The position numbers and the translations under genes were made by a program. The notes beneath the pieces are model-generated. The model was not told the DNA's origin. It did not search any database and saw nothing but the letters and a program-made list of their open reading frames with translations. A stretch of 44,569 nt of DNA from an uncultured Alphaproteobacteria bacterium (GTDB lineage Bacteria; Pseudomonadota; Alphaproteobacteria; Puniceispirillales; Marisalimonadaceae): assembly GCA_937142855.1 (NCBI GenBank), contig CAKZQZ010000036.1, forward strand, positions 1-44,569, in the 5' to 3' direction. Below, one piece after another: positions 16,439-25,226 of this stretch (its first letter is position 1; every line of letters begins with the position of its first letter).

Positions 16439-17342
16439 TACCAAGTCTGGATTTGTAAATATTTTAGGTGTCCCAAATTCAGGAAAATCTACACTTATAA
16501 ATACTTTAGTGGGAAGTAAAATTTCTATTGTATCACATAAGGTGCAAACAACTAGATTTTGTGTTAGAGGCATTTGTAATTTTACATTAAGTGACAAATC
16601 CCAATCCCAAGTCATTTTAATTGATACACCAGGTGTTTTTTCTGCAAAAAGAAGGCTTGATAAAGCGATGGTGTCTGCTGCGTGGTCTGAATTAGGTCAC
16701 TCTGATAAAGTAATTTTTATTCACGATGTAACAAAGTCATTGGACGATAATACAATAGATATTCTTAAAAAAATTGAAAAAGTTAAAGTAAATATAATAT
16801 TAGTTTTAAATAAAATAGATTTGTTAAAAAAAGAAAAACTTTTGAGCAAAATATCTGAATTTAAAAGTTTTTATAATTTTGAAAAAACCTTTTTAATTTC
16901 TGCAAAAAATGGAAATGGTTGTAAGGAATTAGTTGAATATTTGGCATTTTCTATGCCTTCGCATCCATTGATGTATGATGATCAAACCGTTTCTGATTTA
17001 CCTCAATCTATTTTGGCTTCAGAAATTACTAGAGAAAAATTATTTCAAAGTTTAAATAAAGAGTTGCCATACAATTTAATGGTTGAAACTGAAAAATGGG
17101 ATGTTAATAAAGATAAAAGTATAAATATTCAACAAACCATTTACATCAATAAAAATAGCCATAAACCAATAATTCTAGGAAAATCGGGTCAAAATATAAA
17201 GAGGATAGGTATTCTTTCCAGAAAAGATCTAGAAAAGCTATTTAAGACCAAAATTCATTTGTTTTTATTTGTTAAATTTAAAAAAAATTGGATGGAAGAT
17301 CCCTCTAATTATAAAAATATTGGCTTAGATTATAATGCCTGA
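16407..17342 (+). CDS. era: GTPase Era
   Basis: 311 residues from GTG 16407, overlapping rnc by 32 bases; a TTG at 16422 gives an N terminus closer to that of E. coli Era and may be the real start. G1 is GVPNSGKS (21-28), the switch region KVQTTRF follows, G3 is DTPG and G4 is NKID. A KH domain near the C terminus carries KSGQNIKRIGI. Era binds the 3' end of 16S rRNA and acts in small-subunit assembly at the membrane. The overlap with rnc is deeper than usual. recO starts eight bases before its end. Confidence 0.94.
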   Translation: MVTIILSQKLNTKSGFVNILGVPNSGKSTLINTLVGSKISIVSHKVQTTRFCVRGICNFTLSDKSQSQVILIDTPGVFSAKRRLDKAMVSAAWSELGHSDKVIFIHDVTKSLDDNTIDILKKIEKVKVNIILVLNKIDLLKKEKLLSKISEFKSFYNFEKTFLISAKNGNGCKELVEYLAFSMPSHPLMYDDQTVSDLPQSILASEITREKLFQSLNKELPYNLMVETEKWDVNKDKSINIQQTIYINKNSHKPIILGKSGQNIKRIGILSRKDLEKLFKTKIHLFLFVKFKKNWMEDPSNYKNIGLDYNA

Positions 17343-18093
17343 ATGGAAAGATAAAGGTATTGTTCTGTCGGCAAAAAAATATGGAGAAAAGGGTTTAATT
17401 TTAAATATCCTAACTGAAAAACAAGGTAGACATCTAGGCTGGTTTAATAATTACAAAAACAAAAAAACCTCTTTTGACATTCAACCTGGTAACGTTGTTG
17501 ATGTTACATGGAAATCGAGATTGTCTGATCAAATCGGTAATTATAAGATAGAACTTCTTTCTTCCGTTTCTGGAAAAATATTTGACGACAGGTTAAAGTT
17601 ACAAGCTTTGTCGTCTACATGCTCATTGATTGATGTTTTGTTGCCAGAAAGAGAAAGTTATTCTGAAATATTTAGAGCGACCATCGCTTTTGTTGATTTG
17701 ATTTCATTAATTGATGAAAATGAAAACCATGCTTGGGTTGAAGGTTATGTGAGATGGGAAATAGGTGTGCTATCATCCATTGGATATTCATTGGATCTAA
17801 GCAAATGTGCTGTTACAGGTGAAAAAAATAATCTTTGTTATGTTAGCCCCAAGACAGGTAAGGCTGTAACTTTTGAAGGAGCAGGTGAGTATGCTCCTAA
17901 ATTATTGCATTTACCTTTCTTTTTAGGTGGAATAAAAAATAAAAATTATTATTTTTACAGTGACATATTAAATGGACTGAAAATTACCACTTATTTTTTT
18001 AAAAACAAATTATTTACAACTATCAATAATAATAAGATTGTAAAATTGCCAGACTCAAGAAATAGGTTAATTGAGATGATTGAAAAACTATAA
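17335..18093 (+). CDS. recO: DNA repair protein RecO
   Basis: 252 residues. The N-terminal OB-fold begins KDKGIVLSAKKYGEKGLILN and continues TEKQGRHLGWF (about 5-38). The central helical part contains LSKCAVTGEKNNLCYVSPKTG (about 156-176), where two cysteines remain of the zinc-binding site seen in some RecO proteins. RecO helps load RecA onto gapped, SSB-coated DNA in the RecFOR pathway. It overlaps era by eight bases. Conservation of this family is low, and the call rests partly on position. Confidence 0.9.
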   Translation: MPEWKDKGIVLSAKKYGEKGLILNILTEKQGRHLGWFNNYKNKKTSFDIQPGNVVDVTWKSRLSDQIGNYKIELLSSVSGKIFDDRLKLQALSSTCSLIDVLLPERESYSEIFRATIAFVDLISLIDENENHAWVEGYVRWEIGVLSSIGYSLDLSKCAVTGEKNNLCYVSPKTGKAVTFEGAGEYAPKLLHLPFFLGGIKNKNYYFYSDILNGLKITTYFFKNKLFTTINNNKIVKLPDSRNRLIEMIEKL

Positions 18094-18110
18094 TTACTTG
18101 AAAGAAAATT

Positions 18111-20324
18111 ATGGATAATAAAGAATTACAAAAAGAAAATATCGATTTAACTAGTTTTTCTAAAGCTATATCAGAAAGATATCTTTCATATGCCTTGTCA
18201 ACAATAACTTCAAGATCTTTGCCTGACGTAAGGGATGGTTTGAAGCCTGTTCATAGAAGAGTTTTATATGCAATGATGCAATTAAAACTTAATCATAATT
18301 TAAGCTTTAAAAAATCTGCTAGAGTTGTTGGCGATGTTATGGGAAAATTTCATCCTCATGGTGATGCAGCCATATATGATTCAATGGTTAGAATGGCTCA
18401 AGAGTTTGCACTAAGATATCCTTTGGTAGATGGCCAAGGTAACTTTGGTAATATTGACGGTGATAATGCGGCAGCCATGAGGTACACTGAAGCAAGAATG
18501 ACTAACGTTGCTGAACTTCTGCTTTCTGAAATTGATAAAGACACAGTTGATTTTAGAGTTACATATGATGATGAAGGACAAGAGCCAGTAGTTTTACCAT
18601 CTGCTTTTCCTAATTTGTTAGCAAATGGTTCTCAAGGAATTGCCGTAGGCATGGCTACTTCTATCCCACCTCATAATATTTATGAATTGATTGATGCACT
18701 TTTACATTTAATAAAATTTCCTAATGCCACAGATCAAACAATTTCAAATTATGTTAAAGGACCAGATTTTCCAACTGGAGGTGTTTTAGTCGAGCCAATA
18801 GAGTCTATACACGATTCTTACAAGAATGGTAAAGGTGGGTTTAGATTAAGGGCCAAGTGGTTTGTCGAAAAAATAAAAGGTGGGCAGTGGCAAATTATTG
18901 TTAATGAGATTCCTTATCAAATACAGAAAAGTAGATTGTTAGAAAAAATTGCAGAATTAATGGAAAATAAATCTTTACCTATGCTGTCAGATGTTAGGGA
19001 CGAAAGTGCTGAAAATATTAGGTTGGTAATTGAGCCTAAAAGCAGAAATTTATTACCTGAGATGGTAATGGAAACTCTTTTTAAAAAAACTGATTTAGAA
19101 ACAAGAGTTTCTTTAAATTTAAATGTAATAGATGATAAAAACGTTCCTGGTGTTAAGTCACTTAAAGATGCTCTAAAAAGTTGGCTTGATCATAGACAAA
19201 TTATTCTCCAAAGAAAAAGTCAATATAGACTCTCTCAAATTGAAAAAAGAATAAATATTTTAAATGGATATATAACAGTTTACTTAAATCTTGATAAGGT
19301 AATTGAAATAATCAGGGAGGAAGATAAGCCTAAGGAAGTACTTATTTCTTTCTTTTCGATTAATGAAATTCAAGCTAATGCGATTTTAGATATGAGACTT
19401 AGGTCTCTTAGAAAGTTAGAAGAAATTGAACTTAAAAAAGAGTTAAATGATTTACAAAATGAATTAAATGAAATCAAAAAAATACTTAATAGCCAAGAGG
19501 ATCAATGGAAACAGATATATAAAGATATAAAAGGTTTAAAAAAAGAATTTGTAGATATTGGTAACAGAAGGACTCTAATTCAAGAGTTGCCGAAGGTTGA
19601 AGATTTTGACGAAGACCAATTTATTGTTAAAGAACCAATTACAATAATTCTTTCTCAACAAGGTTGGGTAAGATCTCAAAAAACACATTTAGGCGATGAC
19701 GTGGAATTAAAGTATAGGGAAGGAGATCAAGAAAAGTTTAAAGTACATGCATCCAGTACAGATAAAATCATATTTTTTGCTGATAATGGAAGGTTTTTTT
19801 CTGTTTCTGCTAATAAATTACCATCAGGGAGAGGCTTTGGTGAACCGATTTCTTTAACAATTGATCTCAAAGCAGATGTAAAAATTATTGCTTGTTTTCC
19901 ACTATTCAAAGGATATCTTATAGTCGCATCCGACAAAGGGCATGGATTTAAAATAAATACTGATAATATAATAGCTCAAACCAAATCTGGAAAACAGATT
20001 ATTAACGTTAAGGGTGATAATAAAGCAAAAGTTTGTAGAAAAATTGATGGTGACACTATTGCTGTAGTTGGAAATAATAGAAAACTTATAGTGTATTCTG
20101 TTGAAGATGTTCCCGAGCTTACTAAAGGGAAAGGTGTAATTCTTCAAAGATATAAAGACGGAACCTTATCAGACATAACAACTTTTAATAAAGATGACGG
20201 CATTAGCTGGAAAATGATTGGTGGTCGCCAAAGAACAGAAAAAGATTTGTTGACTTGGCAAGGAAAGAGAGGTGGAGCAGGTAAAATGGTTCCTAATGGG
20301 TTCCCTAGACCTCCTTTGTTTTAA
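18111..20324 (+). CDS. parC: DNA topoisomerase IV subunit A
   Basis: 737 residues. [17 protein letters not shown] (34-50), the quinolone-determining region [12 protein letters not shown] (81-92) and catalytic Tyr125 in [10 protein letters not shown] are all intact. A long coiled coil lies at about 420-475. The C-terminal region is a reduced beta-pinwheel of about 200 residues and lacks the GyrA box, which favours ParC over GyrA. With ParE it unlinks daughter chromosomes. No parE is present here. It ends a long co-directional block; the next 110 bases hold only the leader of the TRAP operon. Confidence 0.93.
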   Translation: MDNKELQKENIDLTSFSKAISERYLSYALSTITSRSLPDVRDGLKPVHRRVLYAMMQLKLNHNLSFKKSARVVGDVMGKFHPHGDAAIYDSMVRMAQEFALRYPLVDGQGNFGNIDGDNAAAMRYTEARMTNVAELLLSEIDKDTVDFRVTYDDEGQEPVVLPSAFPNLLANGSQGIAVGMATSIPPHNIYELIDALLHLIKFPNATDQTISNYVKGPDFPTGGVLVEPIESIHDSYKNGKGGFRLRAKWFVEKIKGGQWQIIVNEIPYQIQKSRLLEKIAELMENKSLPMLSDVRDESAENIRLVIEPKSRNLLPEMVMETLFKKTDLETRVSLNLNVIDDKNVPGVKSLKDALKSWLDHRQIILQRKSQYRLSQIEKRINILNGYITVYLNLDKVIEIIREEDKPKEVLISFFSINEIQANAILDMRLRSLRKLEEIELKKELNDLQNELNEIKKILNSQEDQWKQIYKDIKGLKKEFVDIGNRRTLIQELPKVEDFDEDQFIVKEPITIILSQQGWVRSQKTHLGDDVELKYREGDQEKFKVHASSTDKIIFFADNGRFFSVSANKLPSGRGFGEPISLTIDLKADVKIIACFPLFKGYLIVASDKGHGFKINTDNIIAQTKSGKQIINVKGDNKAKVCRKIDGDTIAVVGNNRKLIVYSVEDVPELTKGKGVILQRYKDGTLSDITTFNKDDGISWKMIGGRQRTEKDLLTWQGKRGGAGKMVPNGFPRPPLF

Positions 20325-20393
20325 GAAATTTTAAATTTTTATATATTTCATTAGTATTATTTTTTTAAGTAATTTATATTAACAAAATAGTAC

Positions 20394-20434
20394 ATTTATA
20401 AACTCTATTCATAAATTTAAGGGAGGACTAATTA
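20394..20434 (+). promoter_or_regulatory. dctP leader: ATTTAT...ATAAAT dyad and strong ribosome site
   Basis: The 110-base gap before dctP has a 6-base dyad, ATTTAT (20394) and ATAAAT (20411), with 11 bases between, and then GGGAGGA at 20421-20427, seven bases before the ATG, one of the best ribosome sites in the window. The dyad could be an operator but such AT pairs arise easily by chance. No promoter with both boxes is convincing here. Confidence 0.35.
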
Positions 20435-21535
20435 ATGAAACGTCGTGATTTTATAAATAAAGCTGGATTAGGGATTGCTACAGGAGCAGTTGCTGCTTCT
20501 GCTTTATCAACACCTGCTTTAGCTCAATCAAAAAAAACAATTACAATAGTGTCTACTTGGCCAAGAGACTTTCCTGGCTTAGGAACTTCAGCCCAAAGAT
20601 TAGCAGCCAGAATCACTGAATTATCAAAAGGAGCACTTACAACTGAGTATTTCGCTGCTGGCGAAAAAGTTGGTGCATTTGACGTTTTTGATGAAGTTGC
20701 ATCAGGAAATTCTACCGCATATATTGCTGCTGACTATTACTGGGTTGGAAAACATCCTGGGTTTGCATATTTCACTTCTGTTCCATTTGGAATGACAATG
20801 GTAGAATGGAATGCTTGGATCAAATTTAATGGTGGTCAACAATTATGGGATGAAATATCTGGTGAGTTTGGATTGAAAGCGCTTACCTGTGGAGGAACAG
20901 GAACTCAAGCAGGTGGCTGGTTTAACAAAGAAATAAATTCTGCAGATGATCTCAAAGGGTTAAAAATGAGAATTCCTGGTCTTGGCGGTAAGGTAATGTC
21001 AAAATTAGGTGCATCAACAGTATCACTGCCTGGTGGTCAAATATATGAAAATCTTGTGTCAGGCGCCATAGACGCGACTGAATGGGTAGGTCCTTATAAT
21101 GACTACTTTATGAAGTTTTATGAAGCTGCTAAATTTTATTACACAGGAGGTATGCATGAGCCTGGTGGTGGTTTAGCATTTGCTTTTAATGCAAGTTTTT
21201 GGGGTAGTCTCAGTGACTGGGAAAAGTCAATAATTGAAGCCGCTGCAATGGAAGAAAATGCTGCACAATTTGAAGAATGTGTTGCTAATAATGGAAAGTA
21301 TTTATCAAAACTCGTAAATGATCATGGCGTTCAAATAAGGTCATTTGGCGATGATACTTGGGATTCATTTGGTAGGGCAGCTGCAGAAGTTTTTGAAGAA
21401 ACTAGAGATCATTCTGCTCTTGCAGCAAAAATTGATACTTCATTCCAGAAAAACCTTCGTGAAATTGGTGGTTTTATGGCCAATTTTGAAACTACATTCC
21501 TAAATCAAAGAAATAGAGTTTTAGGATTAGTTTAA
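20435..21535 (+). CDS. TRAP transporter substrate-binding protein, TakP-like
   Basis: 366 residues with a twin-arginine-type leader: RRDFINKAGLG (3-13), a hydrophobic stretch and a cleavage site near ALA-Q (28-31). The mature part has KMRIPGLGGKV (177-187, the conserved substrate-carboxylate arginine region), LPGGQIYENL and GAIDATEWVGPYNDY (210-224), then GGMHEPGGG. These match the family of Rhodobacter TakP and Thermus lactate-binding protein, which bind 2-oxo or hydroxy monocarboxylates, often with a cation; ligand choice here is an inference. It works in the periplasm with the DctQ and DctM proteins that follow. A very strong ribosome site fits the high expression usual for binding proteins. 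Confidence 0.92.
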   Translation: MKRRDFINKAGLGIATGAVAASALSTPALAQSKKTITIVSTWPRDFPGLGTSAQRLAARITELSKGALTTEYFAAGEKVGAFDVFDEVASGNSTAYIAADYYWVGKHPGFAYFTSVPFGMTMVEWNAWIKFNGGQQLWDEISGEFGLKALTCGGTGTQAGGWFNKEINSADDLKGLKMRIPGLGGKVMSKLGASTVSLPGGQIYENLVSGAIDATEWVGPYNDYFMKFYEAAKFYYTGGMHEPGGGLAFAFNASFWGSLSDWEKSIIEAAAMEENAAQFEECVANNGKYLSKLVNDHGVQIRSFGDDTWDSFGRAAAEVFEETRDHSALAAKIDTSFQKNLREIGGFMANFETTFLNQRNRVLGLV

Positions 21536-21541
21536 AAAATA

Positions 21542-21569
21542 TTTAAGATCGGGGAAACCCGATCTTAAA
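21542..21569 (+). terminator. 12-bp GAAA-loop hairpin between dctP and the permease genes (processing or partial-terminator element)
   Basis: Arms 21542-21553 and 21558-21569 are perfectly complementary (TTTAAGATCGGG and its complement) around a GAAA tetraloop. It starts seven bases after the dctP stop. No T-run follows the right arm, so it is not a classical intrinsic terminator on the + strand. Its likely role is to protect the 3' end of dctP mRNA or reduce readthrough, giving more binding protein than permease; this is inference. Confidence 0.7.
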
Positions 21570-21592
21570 CCTCTGTCAATCATATTTTAAGC

Positions 21593-22561
21593 ATGGAGAA
21601 TTTATTGGTTAAAAGTGATATTTTAATTAATAAAAATTTATTTGCTAATCGCTTTTTAGGTTGGTTCTTAATTAACGCTCTCGTTGCTTTCATGATTAAT
21701 AATATTTTGTATTTAACTTTTAACATACCATTTGCAATAGACTTCATATTCAAAAACGACATTTTTGCTATTATTCCGACATTCATCTATTTGATTGCTT
21801 TTGGTTTATCCTTCTTTATTGCCTTAAAAAATTCTCATAAATCTTACATATGGGATGCAGACTTATTACATAATTTTAATCTTTACTTTATTAGATCCTG
21901 TTTTTGGTCAGTTTTTCTAATTGGATCCATAGATGTAATAATTGCATTTATGCGAGTTGAAGAAGTTTCTAATATGATTTTTAATGACGAACTTGTTAGG
22001 GCTCTAAAAAAACCAAGTTTTGTTTGTACATTTGTTCATATTCCTCTTGTTTTTATTAGTTTTGTTATTGGTTATTTTAGCAAAACATTAGGTTTTACTT
22101 GGTTAGCTTTGATGATTGTTTGTGCAGAATTAATAATTGTAATCACAAGATTTGTATTTTCGTATGAACAATCCTTTATGGGAGATTTAGTAAGATATTG
22201 GTATGCAGCACTTTTCCTTTTTGCTTCTGCTTATACCTTGTTTGAAGATGGGCATGTTAGAGTAGATGTATTTTATACAAATTTAAAAGTTAAAACTAAA
22301 TCTTTTGTAAATGCAACCGGGTCTATTTTTCTTGGTATATCAACATGTATTGCAATATTATTTGTTGGTTTTAACGGTAAACAATCAATCATTAATAGTC
22401 CTATATTAAATTTTGAAATTACTCAGACTGGTAGTGTGGGTATGTTTGTTAAGTATCAGTTGGCAGCTTTTTTAGGAATTTTCGCTATATCTATGTTAGT
22501 TCAGTTTGTTAGTTATTATTTTTCATCACTTGCAAAGATGAATGAATTAAAAGAGAGTTGA
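21593..22561 (+). CDS. TRAP transporter small permease (DctQ) with four extra N-terminal helices
   Basis: 322 residues, almost twice the usual DctQ length. About eight membrane segments are visible, near residues 22-44, 57-79, 97-119, 141-161, 166-188, 200-220, 243-263 and 285-310. The last four carry the DctQ pattern, including YWYAALFLFASAYTLFEDGHVRVDVFY. The first four are an added module. Long DctQ proteins of this kind go with TakP-type binding proteins. ATG 21593 has a poor ribosome site; a TTG at 21605 lies seven bases after GGAG and could be used. DctM starts four bases after the stop. Confidence 0.85.
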   Translation: MENLLVKSDILINKNLFANRFLGWFLINALVAFMINNILYLTFNIPFAIDFIFKNDIFAIIPTFIYLIAFGLSFFIALKNSHKSYIWDADLLHNFNLYFIRSCFWSVFLIGSIDVIIAFMRVEEVSNMIFNDELVRALKKPSFVCTFVHIPLVFISFVIGYFSKTLGFTWLALMIVCAELIIVITRFVFSYEQSFMGDLVRYWYAALFLFASAYTLFEDGHVRVDVFYTNLKVKTKSFVNATGSIFLGISTCIAILFVGFNGKQSIINSPILNFEITQTGSVGMFVKYQLAAFLGIFAISMLVQFVSYYFSSLAKMNELKES

Positions 22562-22565
22562 CGTT

Positions 22566-25220
22566 TTGGAACTTTTATTTTTATTAATTCTTATATTAAC
22601 AATGGCAGTAGCATTAGGCTCTGGATTTCCTGTAGCGTTTGCCCTACCAGGATCTGCGATCTTGTCTATATCACTTGCTGCTATATGTGGTCTTATTTTT
22701 GAAAATAATTTAGATGCTTATTTTCATTCTGGGAGTGCCTCTCAGTGGATTTCAGCTGGTGTCACCAATTTGAGAGGTATTTATTGGGAAGTAGAAAGAG
22801 ATACTTTAATAGCAATCCCATTATTTATTTTTATGGGCATTATGCTACAGCGATCTAAAATAGCAGAAGATTTGTTGGTAACAATGGCACAACTTTTTGG
22901 AAGAGTGCCAGGTGGTTTAGGAATTTCAGTTGTTTTTGTCGGTGCATTACTAGCTGCAACAACAGGCATTGTTGGTGCCACAGTTGTTGCTATGGGGTTA
23001 ATTTCATTACCTGCAATGTTGAGAAATAATTATTCTCCATCTTTAGCTACTGGGACAATAGCTGCATCTGGTACATTAGGTCAAATAATCCCACCATCTA
23101 TTGTTTTAATAATTTTAGCTGATCAACTAGCTTCAGCAACTGATCAAGCTAGTACGCTTAGAAAAAATCTTTTTAAAGAAAATACTGGTGAATTAATGAT
23201 GCCATCTGTATTTGATGTGACTTCAACAAGCGCAGGTGAAATGTTTTTAGGCGCATTCCTACCTGGATTAGTCTTAGTTGGTCTTTATATGTTGTTTATT
23301 TTAATTCTTGCTTTACTTTTTCCTAAAACTGCCCCCGCAGTTCCTTATGATGGTAAAGTTGACAAAAGTTTTTGGATAAAGGTTTTTCTTACTCTTGTGC
23401 CGCCATTAACATTAATAATAATTGTTTTAGGATCTATTATTACTGGCATAGCAACTGTAAACCAAGCTGGTGCAATAGGAGCTGCTGGCGCTATTGTTAT
23501 GGCAGGCTATAGACTTCAAAGCTCCTCTAAAACAGCTTTTTATCCTGCTTTTATATTAATTGTTTCATTGGCGTTGATTACTTATTCATTAATTAACTAT
23601 GAAATGAATGTTAAAGCTGCAGATACAGCAGAAGATAAAATTGGAATTTTTATTGGTGCCATAGGGGCGCTACTTTTAATTATTTCTCTTATTTGGAGTG
23701 GAGTTAGATTATTTGATGCTGAAAATACAATGAAAGGAGTTATGTTAGAAACAGCTAAAACAACTTCATTAGTATTTATCATTCTTCTTGGTGCTGCAAT
23801 GTTAACAGCAGCCTTTAGAGCTTTTGGTGGAGAAGATTTAGTAAGAGATTACTTGAATTCTTTAGCTGGTGGATTCTGGACAAAATTCATTGTAGTTATG
23901 GCCGTTATATTTATTTTAGGCTTTTTCTTAGATTTTATAGAAATAGCAGTTGTAGTTGTTCCCATTGTTGCACCAATTTTGTTAGCTGATCCATCTGCTA
24001 ATATTACAGCGGTTTGGTTGGGTGTAATGATTGGACTAAATATACAAACCTCCTTTCTTACTCCACCATTTGGTTTTGCTCTTTTTTACCTTCGTGGTGT
24101 TGCTCCTGCTATAGTAAAAACTGTCCAAATGTATAAAGGTGTTATACCATTTATTACTTTGCAGTTATTAGCACTTGCTGTTGTTGGGTTATATCCATCT
24201 TTAGTGAATTATTTACCAAACAGAGTAAGTTTTCTTTCTGAAACGTCTCCACCACCCAAAAACCCTAAATTACAATACTGTATAGAAGAATATGTAAGAG
24301 AAAATGTACTTACGGACAATAATGACGTTAAAAATGCAATTTTCAAAGCTAGTGAAATTGATAGAGAAACTTTGCCTAAATCATATCAATTGTTACTAAC
24401 AAAATCCATAAGTGACGTTACCAAGGGAATAGAACACCTGAGCCAAGCTTTTAATATTGAAAAAGAAATAAATAAAAAATCATTGGATTATGAGCCACAA
24501 TTATTATTTGTTAGAAATATCGAGAAAGATATAAGATCTATTGAAAAAGAAACAAAAGAAATAAAAGTACTGATATCAAGACTGTCAACAAATCAAGATG
24601 ATGAAGAAAAAATTTTACAAAAAAAATTAATTGCTAAAAATACGTTAATCGAAAAATATAGATCTCAAATACCTAAAGATTGGCCAAGTAGGTATAAAGA
24701 ATTTCAGTCTCTAATCAAAAAAGAAAAAATTGAGAGATCTAAGTATAGAAGATTAATGGATGGGTCTTATAACGAAATTTTTAAACTCTATTCAGTTATT
24801 AGCCTTAAGGATATGTTCTTTAAATTTGAAACTAAATTCAACATTATATCTACTAAATTAGAAACTAATGATCCTTCAGAATTAATTAAAGAAATTAAAT
24901 TGCTTACAAGAGAATTGAGTAAAATTCCAGATAATAGAAATATAATTTCAAGTTTAAATAAGTCTGTTAGAAATTTAAAAAAGAAAAAAGTTGATTATGT
25001 TAAAATCAAAAAAGATTTCGAAACAGCTTATATGTTATACGTCCAGAAAAGTAATGATTTAAAGGTAATTGATAACAGAGTTGTATCTGAATTAGATAAT
25101 TATTTAAAAACTGTTTCAACTTCGATTGGGGTAAGGCAACAAAGTAAATTACCTAGAGAATTGGCTCTTTACCTCGCAAACTGTAGGGCTTCTCATAAAA
25201 ACCTTACTCTGTTCTTTTAA
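22566..25220 (+). CDS. TRAP transporter large permease (DctM) with a long C-terminal coiled-coil tail
   Basis: 884 residues from a TTG behind GAGAG. Residues 1 to about 551 are membrane: SGFPVAFALPG (19-29), PLFIFMGIMLQRSKIAEDLL (85-104), the GTLGQIIPPSI motif (169-179) and SFLTPPFGFALFYLRG (496-511) are DctM hallmarks, and residues 316-380 add two helices not found in short DctM proteins. After residue 552 the protein changes to about 333 charged, Lys/Glu-rich residues with several coiled-coil stretches (645-700, 757-835) and no membrane segment. This is the channel-forming, Na+-driven subunit. The tail's function is unknown to me. There is no frameshift or start signal at the junction, so it is one polypeptide. 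Confidence 0.88.
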   Translation: MELLFLLILILTMAVALGSGFPVAFALPGSAILSISLAAICGLIFENNLDAYFHSGSASQWISAGVTNLRGIYWEVERDTLIAIPLFIFMGIMLQRSKIAEDLLVTMAQLFGRVPGGLGISVVFVGALLAATTGIVGATVVAMGLISLPAMLRNNYSPSLATGTIAASGTLGQIIPPSIVLIILADQLASATDQASTLRKNLFKENTGELMMPSVFDVTSTSAGEMFLGAFLPGLVLVGLYMLFILILALLFPKTAPAVPYDGKVDKSFWIKVFLTLVPPLTLIIIVLGSIITGIATVNQAGAIGAAGAIVMAGYRLQSSSKTAFYPAFILIVSLALITYSLINYEMNVKAADTAEDKIGIFIGAIGALLLIISLIWSGVRLFDAENTMKGVMLETAKTTSLVFIILLGAAMLTAAFRAFGGEDLVRDYLNSLAGGFWTKFIVVMAVIFILGFFLDFIEIAVVVVPIVAPILLADPSANITAVWLGVMIGLNIQTSFLTPPFGFALFYLRGVAPAIVKTVQMYKGVIPFITLQLLALAVVGLYPSLVNYLPNRVSFLSETSPPPKNPKLQYCIEEYVRENVLTDNNDVKNAIFKASEIDRETLPKSYQLLLTKSISDVTKGIEHLSQAFNIEKEINKKSLDYEPQLLFVRNIEKDIRSIEKETKEIKVLISRLSTNQDDEEKILQKKLIAKNTLIEKYRSQIPKDWPSRYKEFQSLIKKEKIERSKYRRLMDGSYNEIFKLYSVISLKDMFFKFETKFNIISTKLETNDPSELIKEIKLLTRELSKIPDNRNIISSLNKSVRNLKKKKVDYVKIKKDFETAYMLYVQKSNDLKVIDNRVVSELDNYLKTVSTSIGVRQQSKLPRELALYLANCRASHKNLTLFF

Positions 25221-25226
25221 TTAACA

